A DNA stretch of 12,216 nucleotides from CAYYNP01 sp964472545 (GTDB taxonomy: Bacteria; Planctomycetota; Planctomycetia; Pirellulales; Thermoguttaceae). The translations under genes and the position numbers were made by a program. Below, one piece after another: positions 6,262 through 12,216 of this stretch. The DNA lies in the NCBI GenBank assembly GCA_964472545.1, contig CAYYNP010000296.1, positions 1 to 12,216 on the forward strand. The letters are read 5' to 3'. Each line of letters starts with the position of its first letter. The first letter of the stretch is position 1. The notes beneath the pieces were generated by a model. The model was not told the DNA's origin. It ran no database searches and was given only the letters and a program-made list of their open reading frames with translations.

Positions 6262-9200
6262 ATGAAACTGTGCTGTGGGTCCTTCGCACTCGCCTTCACG
6301 TGTCTAGCTCACACAGTCCTGGCAGCCGATCTTGCCGCAATCGCGGTCACGCCCGGGGAGGCCGACGTGCCGGTGGTTTGCCCGGCGGTCCACATGCCCG
6401 TCTCTGATACACGAAGCGGCCCGCCGATCTGGGAGTGGCGCACCCCGGAGTTAGTGGCCGTCGTACGGTTGATCGAAGAAGCCGATCCGGGAGAAGGAAA
6501 CGACTCCGCTGCAGAGGGCGATGACGACTCGTCAGTCAGATACGAAGTCAAGAGGGTCCTCTACGGCAGTCATCCGGGGAAGACAATCCGGGTTGAAAGT
6601 GACGGCGGCCGCCATTGGCGTGGTTACTCGGGCGATCATCTCATGGCCGTCGTGCCGAGGCTACACAGCCATCAAGCGGAATTCCTGGTGCGGTATACGC
6701 TACCGCTATCTGAGGAAAGGGCGGAGACCGCGCTGTGTCAGGCCCGGCTCGACTACGCTGCGCTGGCCGCGCCGTGCATCTTCGTCGGCAAGCAGCTCTC
6801 GCTCGACTGGAAGGACGGCCGGGAAAACTCCCTTCGAGAACGGCGATCGATGGTGGAAGTGGTTCGGGTGATTCACGGGGAAGCACTGAAGCCCCACACG
6901 AAGGTTCGCATGGTTGGGGACGCTGTGATGAACAGCAGCGACCGCAGCGGGCGGGCGACGTTCGAGCCATGCATCTATTTCGCGTTGCCGGGCGAGCCCG
7001 TCGAAGGGCGTAAGCCGTTTTACTGTGTGTACACGCACCTGGGCGTGGATCAGGAACCGAAAATCAGGGAAGCCTTGGGCCGGCGCGACGAGCACCCGAT
7101 CCGCGAGTTGGAACACGACGGCCAGAAGATCAAGTACCGAGAGATCACCTTCCGCGGAACCAATGCGGAGGCGATCGGCCTGCTGGCAGCGGCACACGAA
7201 GGCGCGGTTTCTCTGGGCTATCGGACACTGATGCACCGCCGCGAGTCGGCGCGATCCGAGGTGGTGGCAACGCTCGAGGGGAAGATGCTTCGCATGGAAC
7301 CCCGCGCACGGGACGAAGACGACTGGATCTTCCTTCCTCTTCTGCGTCTCGTCCGTCTGCTGGGAGACATGGAGGATGAGGACGGCGGTAGGGACATCGC
7401 AAAGCTCATCGAGAAGTACTTCGCCCACATCGAGCAGGGAGCGCCTGAGCCGCCGGAGCCGCCGGAAGTCAGGCGGATAATCCGGCGGCCGAGCGAGCAA
7501 ACCCGAACCGATGTGAATCGTTCCTTCTACTGGCTGCTGAGACAACTTGGCGAAGATCACAGCCGGCGGGAATACGGCGACCGTTTGCTGGCGCTGCGGG
7601 CAAAGGCCAAAGGCCGCTGGAAGCAAGAGGTCCAGGTAGCGCTCGACGGATTGCAGGTGGAAGATTCCCGGGAAGTGGCCAAGGCCGCGGCGCTGATGAA
7701 GGGCGTTCGGCCGGTCCGCTCTCGCTCGGGCCTACGCCACATGCAGCGTAACCGGATCGACCTGGTGGCGTTCAGCCACGACGGCAAACTGCTGGCAACA
7801 GCGGGCTATCCGGCGGAAATCTGCCTCTGGCACACCGACACGTGGACTCTGGCCACCGCGATCGAACAGGATGGGGGCATAAATCGTTTGGTGTTCTCGC
7901 CCGATGATCGTTTCCTCTACGTGGCCGGGGGCGGGCCCGGTTTGCAGATTCACGCCCGCTATGACACGCGAACCGGAGAACTGGACAAGGCGTATGAGGG
8001 GCATCACAGCGCAATTCGTGCGATGGAGCTTTCACCCGACGGCCACACCATGATGAGTGGCGGTCATGAGATACACTTCTGGGACACCGAGACCGGCAAG
8101 ATACTGCGGACCGTCGATGAACTCTGCGGAGAAGTGGAGTTGTTCCGCAGCCCGGACAACAGCGGTGTCTTGCGGCAGACAAGCCGGAAGAAGGGCCAGA
8201 AGTGGATCTTCGAACCGTTCCGCGGCGACGGTAGTCAGGAAGTTTCTTTTCCTGATGTGGGCGCGTCGCTACGGCTGGTGTCGTCGGAGGGAGGGATGAC
8301 GTACTTCGTCGGCGTCGAAAAACGCAGATTCTCCTCCGCAGGGCCGGCGCGCGTCGTCTGGGGTGAGTGGAAACAGGGGGCGTTCGCAGGAAAGGGCGAA
8401 GAAGGAACGCAAATCCCGGTTCCGGACAGCAATCGACTTTCGTTTGGCGACGTGGCCATCTCGCCCAACGGCAAGCTTCTGGCCGTTCCCGTGGACAAGA
8501 CGATCTGGTTTCTCTCGCTCCCCGAACTGGACGTGGCGGCCAAGGTCGTCTACACCTACGACACCTTCACGTTTCGGATCAAATCCGTCGCTTTCTCCCC
8601 AGACGGCAAACTGCTTGCGGCGGGTGTCGGTGAGCCGACGCCGGCACTGATCCGCACCGATACGCTTCAGAAGTACTTTCCCTACGACGGCCATGCCGGC
8701 GGAGAGCCCGACGTCTTCTTCACTGCCGACGGCAAGCAGCTCCGCTCCTACGGCCCCGACGGCACGGTCTGCACCTGGGACACGGCCACCATGAAGATGC
8801 TCCGCCGCGTGGTAATCCCCGCGGAGTTCGAGGTCATCAGCGTCCGCGAGCCCGACGGCCGCTACGCGGTCTGCTACGACGCCGCGTTTCAGCGACCTGG
8901 CTTTGAAGGCGCACGCGTCTTTCTCTGGCACGAATGGACCAATCCTGCCCGGGTCTTCGATGCGGAAACCGGCCGCATCATCGCCAAGGTCTCGCTGCCG
9001 ATCGACCGCTACAGGACGCGGATTCACTGGATCGACGACCGTGAGGCGCTCGTGGCCCATGACGACGGGCTCTGCCGGTTCAACTATCGCCAAGGCAAGG
9101 TACTGAGCACGCTGACAACCGAGGACGTCCAACGCTATGGCGGCGACATCACCGAGGACGGTCGGTCGATCTTCAATCTCAACGGTGAAATGATCGACGT

Positions 9201-9636
9201 CGCCACGGGGAAGATGACCAAGCGAGTGACCGCGCAGATCAGACGGGGCTACATCTATGGCCTGGTCCCCGGCGGCAAGCACGTCTATTTCGCCGATCCG
9301 AGCGAATACACCTACGACCAGAACGCACTCGATCAACTCTACAAGAAGATCCGATTGACAACCGACGTCTTCAGCTACTCGTTCAGCGGCGACGGGCGGC
9401 GAATTGCCCTGGCTACCGGCGAGGGGATCTACGTCGACTCCAACTTGGTGTTCCATGACCCCAAGACACAGAGCATTGTGCGAATCCACGACAGTCTAAG
9501 CGGGGAGACACTCTTCGCCTTTCCCTCCTCAACGCGCTTCATCAGTGTCAAACTCTCCCCGGACGGCAAGCGCGTGGCGGTCGTCAACGACGATGGGACA
9601 ATCGAGATCTGGCCCCTGCCGGCTGAAGGCGGGTGA
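6262..9636 (+). CDS. Large secreted protein with duplicated N-terminal beta domain and C-terminal WD40 propeller
   Basis: A 1124-residue exported protein of unknown role. A signal peptide is clear (MKLCCGSFALAFTCLAHTVLA, cleavage near residue 21-22); there is no lipobox and no later membrane span. Residues about 63-145 and 171-260 look like two copies of one beta-rich domain. YEVKRVLYGSHPGKTIRV begins at 94 and VEVVRVIHGEALKPHTKVR at 198, each preceded by a hydrophobic strand and followed by a strand ending in VRYTLPL or CVYTHL. A very acidic insert lies at about 75-92. Residues about 265-490 are mainly charged and helical, with a Pro/Glu linker near 394-402. WD40-type blades start near 502, 544, 588, 731, 776, 818 and 1096, with motifs such as VAFSHDG, LVFSPDD, MELSPDG, VAFSPDG and KLSPDG followed by WDT or IWPL; intervening blades are more diverged. 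Propellers of this kind usually bind proteins. It is transcribed divergently from the sigma-kinase operon, which suggests but does not prove a shared signalling role. Confidence 0.85.
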   Translation: MKLCCGSFALAFTCLAHTVLAADLAAIAVTPGEADVPVVCPAVHMPVSDTRSGPPIWEWRTPELVAVVRLIEEADPGEGNDSAAEGDDDSSVRYEVKRVLYGSHPGKTIRVESDGGRHWRGYSGDHLMAVVPRLHSHQAEFLVRYTLPLSEERAETALCQARLDYAALAAPCIFVGKQLSLDWKDGRENSLRERRSMVEVVRVIHGEALKPHTKVRMVGDAVMNSSDRSGRATFEPCIYFALPGEPVEGRKPFYCVYTHLGVDQEPKIREALGRRDEHPIRELEHDGQKIKYREITFRGTNAEAIGLLAAAHEGAVSLGYRTLMHRRESARSEVVATLEGKMLRMEPRARDEDDWIFLPLLRLVRLLGDMEDEDGGRDIAKLIEKYFAHIEQGAPEPPEPPEVRRIIRRPSEQTRTDVNRSFYWLLRQLGEDHSRREYGDRLLALRAKAKGRWKQEVQVALDGLQVEDSREVAKAAALMKGVRPVRSRSGLRHMQRNRIDLVAFSHDGKLLATAGYPAEICLWHTDTWTLATAIEQDGGINRLVFSPDDRFLYVAGGGPGLQIHARYDTRTGELDKAYEGHHSAIRAMELSPDGHTMMSGGHEIHFWDTETGKILRTVDELCGEVELFRSPDNSGVLRQTSRKKGQKWIFEPFRGDGSQEVSFPDVGASLRLVSSEGGMTYFVGVEKRRFSSAGPARVVWGEWKQGAFAGKGEEGTQIPVPDSNRLSFGDVAISPNGKLLAVPVDKTIWFLSLPELDVAAKVVYTYDTFTFRIKSVAFSPDGKLLAAGVGEPTPALIRTDTLQKYFPYDGHAGGEPDVFFTADGKQLRSYGPDGTVCTWDTATMKMLRRVVIPAEFEVISVREPDGRYAVCYDAAFQRPGFEGARVFLWHEWTNPARVFDAETGRIIAKVSLPIDRYRTRIHWIDDREALVAHDDGLCRFNYRQGKVLSTLTTEDVQRYGGDITEDGRSIFNLNGEMIDVATGKMTKRVTAQIRRGYIYGLVPGGKHVYFADPSEYTYDQNALDQLYKKIRLTTDVFSYSFSGDGRRIALATGEGIYVDSNLVFHDPKTQSIVRIHDSLSGETLFAFPSSTRFISVKLSPDGKRVAVVNDDGTIEIWPLPAEGG

Positions 9637-9646
9637 CCGCCGAGCC
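9621..9646 (+). other. Stem-loop over the WD40 gene stop codon
   Basis: GGCGG (9628-9632) pairs with CCGCC (9637-9641) around a GTGA loop that contains the TGA stop. GGCT (9621-9624) and AGCC (9643-9646) can extend it past a small internal loop. No T run follows. It may stabilise the 3' end or be chance in GC-rich DNA. Confidence 0.3.
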
Positions 9647-9696
9647 AGATATGAGCTAACGGATTTCGGTTCAACTTCCTTGTCTTCCGCGGGTGC

Positions 9697-9891
9697 GGCG
9701 GATTGTTGATCGGTGGCGTCTTCCAAGCGCAATTAGCCGACTCCTGCGACAAGTCAACCCATTCGTGAGTCGACTTACGTCGATTGGCAAAGACGTTGTG
9801 ACGTCGCAACACGTTCGTGCTACGAAGGTTGCGTTGTGCGTCGCGTTGATTGTGTCGCCGTAAGTCTGACGCCGAATTGTTGACCGGTGGC
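9697..9891 (+). repeat. Pair of diverged direct repeats
   Basis: GCGGATTGTTGATCGGTGGC (9697-9716) recurs as a 21-base form at 9871-9891, which begins GCCGAATTGTTGACCGG. The two differ by two substitutions and one inserted A. They flank the 95-bp inverted-repeat element, which is compatible with an old insertion or segmental duplication. Confidence 0.45.
9772..9866. repeat. 95-bp element bounded by 12-bp inverted repeats
   Basis: GACTTACGTCGA (9772-9783) is the inverted counterpart of TCGCCGTAAGTC (9855-9866) at 11 of 12 positions. A third GACTTACG lies at 9930-9937. Inside is GTTGTGACGTCGCAAC (9795-9810), palindromic except for one pair. The size and ends recall a small non-autonomous mobile element, but no target-site duplication was confirmed, so a regulatory or structured-RNA role is equally open. 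Confidence 0.35.
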
Positions 9892-10041
9892 TGAGCCACG
9901 GGGATCGTCGTAACCTGCTTTTGCAAAGGGACTTACGCGTACAGCTTGACGATTATTGGACGTCGCCATGCGGGAAGGGGCTATGACGAAGGTGACCGCC
10001 TCGACGCAACTTAATGGCTTGCAACAACTTGTCGAGAGCCC

Positions 10042-10057
10042 AATCGGCGGGCCGATT
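10042..10057. other. Palindrome downstream of the glycosyltransferase gene
   Basis: AATCGGC (10042-10048) and GCCGATT (10051-10057) are perfect inverted arms with 2 bases between them. It lies about 45-60 bp beyond the stop codon on the minus strand. No T run follows, so terminator activity is not supported; it could be a protein-binding site or a 3' hairpin. Confidence 0.3.
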
Positions 10058-10102
10058 CCCGCGGCAGGGCGAATCGATGACAACTTTCCGCAACGGCTGA
10101 CC

Positions 10103-11548
10103 TCACCCCGCACGGCGACGTGCCGGTGTCTCGCGATAATGCGGCCCTTTCAGCAGCGGCTGGTCGGCCAACGGGTCGCGGGAGATTTCGCCGGGGCGAT
10201 AGACGCGGATCGTGTGGCGGGGGATCAAGCGCGCCGCTAGCGGGGCCACGGCCGTGGCGATCCAGATAAAGGAGATCGGCTCGAGCGGGATGCGGAAGCG
10301 GACCGACGTGATCACCAGCACGTGGAACAGCGTGACGCAGGCGAAGATCAGATACGTCGGCCAGAGCGCCCGCCAGCGGTCGGCCGAGATCCAGAGGCCC
10401 ATCGCCGCCAGCACCAGCCAGGTGACCGTGGCGATGCGGTAGATGCGGTTGGACGCCTTGGGGTTCGTCTCGTCGAACAACAGGAAGTAGCGCAGCCGCC
10501 GCAGACAGAGCCGCAGGTAGCCGGACGGGTTTTCGAGGATGAACGCCCTGGCGCGGCGGCCTAGCAGGCGGCTCCGCTGCGGTTCGCTCAGCCCGGCGAA
10601 TTCGGCGTAGCCGTTGGGCTTCAGCAGCACGTCGTCGATGTAGAGCGTCTCGTGGCGGGCTTCCCACAGGGCCCGGTCTGTGTCGGCCAGCGAGCCGTCG
10701 TGGGCCAGCCGGAGCGTTTCGGCCGAGTGCTTGGGGATCTTGTCGGTGCCCCAACTCGCCGGGTTGTTGGCTTGCCAGAAGGCGTAGCCGAACGTCGACT
10801 TGATGAAGACCGGCTCGCCGTGTACCCGCCAGTTGCGAACCAGCCACGGGGCGATCGCGGCCACGGCGACCGCGGTCATCAGGGCCAGCCGTGCCAGGGG
10901 GCCGCGGCGAAATCGTATCGGCCGGTCGCGGGAGCCGTCACCCAGAAAGAACGCAGCCGCACAGACCGGCAACGCCAAGGCCAGGATCGGCTCGACCAGC
11001 AGCAGCAGGCCGCTGAGCAGACCTGCCAAAATGGCACCCCGCCACGTCGCCTTCCAGCGCGGTGAGACCACCACGGCCAGCAACAGCGTCAGCACCAGCG
11101 CAGCCCACAGGGCGACCTGCAAATGGGTCACCATGTAGAGGTGTGTGGGATAGACGGCCGCCGCCGCCCCGGCCACCCAACCGACGCTCGGCTGCCGGGG
11201 CAGAAGCGACCATGTCAGCCAGACGACGGTCAGCACCAGCGCCGTGCCGGCAAGGCATTGCAGGAGTTGAACGGCCAGAATCGCCCCTGGCGTGGCCACG
11301 CCGAACAACGCCCAGGCGGCCCAGAGTAGCACCGGATAAAACGGGGCCTGCTGCGACGTGGGGCCTTCGGTGCCGAGGAATTCGATCGAAAAGCCCCGCC
11401 CGGCGAGCAGGTTTTCGGCAATCCGGCCGTGTTCGTAGGCCAGCGTGGCGTTGTGGCTGCCCGAGAGCGCTGCCACGACGCCGATCCGCAGCCCCAGCGC
11501 CAAGGAGCCCAGGATCAACAAGCCGACGGTCTTTCGCGACCCTACCAT
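10103..11548 (-). CDS. ArnT/PMT-like (GT39-type) membrane glycosyltransferase
   Basis: A 481-residue polytopic membrane protein that would transfer a sugar from a lipid-linked (polyprenyl phosphate) donor to an acceptor on the outer face of the cytoplasmic membrane. The first membrane span covers about 7-28. The first outer loop holds YEHGRIAENLLAGRGFS (38-54) and QQAPFYPVLLW (66-76), the layout expected of this family, in which an acidic residue in this loop is catalytic; Glu39 is the candidate. About 8-10 further hydrophobic segments follow. APWLVRNWRVHGEPVF and the nearby FWQANNP are typical of bacterial members. The C-terminal 45 residues are hydrophilic. ATG 11548 is chosen over an in-frame TTG at 11587, because the TTG lies within the candidate -35 box. 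The gene is 77 bp behind the pseudopilin-like gene on the same strand. Acceptor and sugar cannot be deduced, and protein, lipid and polysaccharide are all possible. Confidence 0.82.
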   Translation of the reverse strand: MVGSRKTVGLLILGSLALGLRIGVVAALSGSHNATLAYEHGRIAENLLAGRGFSIEFLGTEGPTSQQAPFYPVLLWAAWALFGVATPGAILAVQLLQCLAGTALVLTVVWLTWSLLPRQPSVGWVAGAAAAVYPTHLYMVTHLQVALWAALVLTLLLAVVVSPRWKATWRGAILAGLLSGLLLLVEPILALALPVCAAAFFLGDGSRDRPIRFRRGPLARLALMTAVAVAAIAPWLVRNWRVHGEPVFIKSTFGYAFWQANNPASWGTDKIPKHSAETLRLAHDGSLADTDRALWEARHETLYIDDVLLKPNGYAEFAGLSEPQRSRLLGRRARAFILENPSGYLRLCLRRLRYFLLFDETNPKASNRIYRIATVTWLVLAAMGLWISADRWRALWPTYLIFACVTLFHVLVITSVRFRIPLEPISFIWIATAVAPLAARLIPRHTIRVYRPGEISRDPLADQPLLKGPHYRETPARRRAG

Positions 11549-11558
11549 AGTGGGCGGG

Positions 11559-11587
11559 ATTGTAGGGAGAGCGGGCCGGCAACGCAA
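11559..11587 (-). promoter_or_regulatory. Candidate promoter of the glycosyltransferase gene, nearly leaderless
   Basis: On the minus strand TTGCGT (11582-11587) and TACAAT (11559-11564) are exactly 17 bp apart. The -10 matches 5 of 6 consensus bases. Only 10 nt separate it from ATG 11548, so the transcript would carry a leader of a few bases at most. No Shine-Dalgarno sequence precedes this ATG, which fits leaderless or nearly leaderless translation. Confidence 0.45.
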
Positions 11588-11624
11588 GACGGAAATCGAG
11601 GTGAGAATCCCCGTGGATCCGACC

Positions 11625-12216
11625 TCAGCGATAATCCACGTACACGATCGGCGCCGCGCTGCTGGGGGCGATCACCGCGTCGTCGGGATGCAGGCCAGCG
11701 GCGATTTCGCTGCGATCGTTGGTGAAGGGGTCGTCGGCTCCCTCGACCAAGCAGGCCGTGGACAGGAATCTGACGGCATTGTCCTCGAAGAGGAAATTCA
11801 GACCGCGTCCGTCGTGGTGCAGGCTGAACAAGTTCGGCTGGGCCAGATCCGGGGCGTCGGCCATGATGGCGAAGCCTGCGCGCCGCAGATTCCTGGTGGC
11901 CCGATAGATCTTGTCGCGCATGTGGCCGAAGCTGTAGCCGTAGCTGCCGCCCATCGTCTGGCGCAGCACCAGCAACCGTCTTCCGCTGGCGGCCTGGACT
12001 TCTTCGATGGTGGGCGGCGTGAATTGCCGCCGATCGGCCAAGGGCGAGCCGGGGCAGAGCAGCCGCGACGGCTCCGGCAATAGATTGGCGGATAGCAGCG
12101 TAGGGGCATAGGCTCCGGCAGCGGCCAGCTTACCTTCGGCGGGCACCTCGGGAAAGCGACCGCCGTTCAGTTCGCTATACTGCGTCAACCACCCGCCGAT
12201 CTGCCCTAGGTTATTC
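11625..12216 (-). CDS. Pseudopilin-like (DUF1559/H-x9-DG type) protein, N-terminus outside window
   Basis: The C-terminal 196 residues of a longer protein; the frame is open to the window edge. The first visible residues, NNLGQIGGWLTQYSELNGGRFP, match the segment that follows the hydrophobic helix in planctomycete type II secretion/type IV pilin-like proteins (pattern NLKQIG...Y...GxFP). The missing part should therefore hold the prepilin cleavage site and N-terminal helix. Near the C-terminus SLHHDGRGLNFLFEDNAVRF corresponds to the H-x9-DG motif of this family, with Asn in place of the usual Gly. GGSYGYSFGHM also fits the family. Such proteins are abundant in Planctomycetes and are probably exported fibre or envelope components; their exact role is mostly unknown. 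A TTG at 12188 could be taken as a start, but the pilin-like sequence upstream of it argues for truncation by the window. The glycosyltransferase gene follows after 77 bp. Confidence 0.72.
   Translation of the reverse strand, partial: NNLGQIGGWLTQYSELNGGRFPEVPAEGKLAAAGAYAPTLLSANLLPEPSRLLCPGSPLADRRQFTPPTIEEVQAASGRRLLVLRQTMGGSYGYSFGHMRDKIYRATRNLRRAGFAIMADAPDLAQPNLFSLHHDGRGLNFLFEDNAVRFLSTACLVEGADDPFTNDRSEIAAGLHPDDAVIAPSSAAPIVYVDYR

Larger units (their letters stand above)
9637..10102. other. Non-coding gap between WD40 and glycosyltransferase genes, repeat-bearing
   Basis: This 466-bp gap lies between the 3' ends of two convergent genes. It holds a pair of diverged 20-bp direct repeats (9697-9716 and 9871-9891), a 95-bp segment bounded by inverted repeats (9772-9866), a near-perfect 16-bp palindrome (9795-9810), a GTGGCTGAGCCAC hairpin (9887-9899) and a palindrome at 10042-10057. 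Open frames exist on both strands but run into neighbouring genes, have no ribosome binding sites and give Arg/Thr-rich products, so I do not call a gene. Confidence 0.5.

Noticed and set aside
6706..9489. Long minus-strand open frames (306 and 406 aa) within the WD40 gene
   Set aside because: They are opposite-strand shadows of a continuous 1124-codon gene with repeated WD40 motifs.
9429..10240. Open frames on both strands in and around the gap after the WD40 gene (for example 9429-9926 and 9820-10113 minus, 9956-10240 plus)
   Set aside because: They run into neighbouring coding sequence, lack ribosome binding sites and have compositions unlike the real genes. One could be a remnant, but nothing recognisable remains.
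12186..12188. TTG at 12188 as the true start of the pseudopilin-like gene
   Set aside because: The nine codons upstream to the window edge continue the family's conserved NLxQIG segment, so the gene is truncated by the window instead.

Overview
The window looks like a chromosomal segment of a Planctomycetota bacterium, most likely of the Pirellulales type. This is judged from gene content, not from a search. The signs are high GC, long secreted proteins of the planctomycete style (a sugar hydrolase with a LamG/DUF1080-like tail, a secreted WD40 propeller), a Ser/Thr kinase with a zinc ribbon and TPRs encoded directly behind an ECF-type sigma factor, and a pseudopilin-like protein with an H-x9-DG type tail. 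I see no rRNA, tRNA, CRISPR array or transposase gene.

Layout. (1) 1-2391, plus strand: a leader with a long-range stem and a -10-like box, a secreted (beta/alpha)8 glycoside hydrolase of GH5-like type fused to a LamG/CBM66-like domain (234-1844), and a small three-helix membrane protein of unknown role (1966-2391). (2) 2392-2595: a short convergent gap holding two near-perfect palindromes in mirror orientation, with two decayed-looking ones between them. (3) 2596-5874, minus strand: a two-gene operon, sigma factor (5242-5874) then kinase (2596-5217), 24 bp apart with a strong ribosome binding site for the kinase. (4) 5875-6261: a divergent regulatory gap with a candidate promoter on each strand and a third copy of the palindrome. 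(5) 6262-9636, plus strand: a very large exported protein with a duplicated N-terminal beta domain, a helical middle and a C-terminal WD40 propeller. (6) 9637-10102: a non-coding gap with a 95-bp element bounded by inverted repeats and a pair of direct repeats. (7) 10103-12216, minus strand: a polytopic ArnT/PMT-like (GT39-type) glycosyltransferase and, upstream of it, the C-terminal part of a pseudopilin-like protein cut by the window edge.

How the genes may work together. The clearest functional unit is the sigma factor plus membrane kinase. The kinase puts its catalytic domain in the cytoplasm and its TPR region probably outside the membrane, so it could relay an envelope signal to the sigma factor. 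The divergently transcribed secreted WD40 protein is a candidate partner or target, by position only. The glycoside hydrolase, the membrane protein and the glycosyltransferase are probably separate transcription units. The most notable non-coding feature is the family of shared palindromes found at both ends of the sigma-kinase operon.
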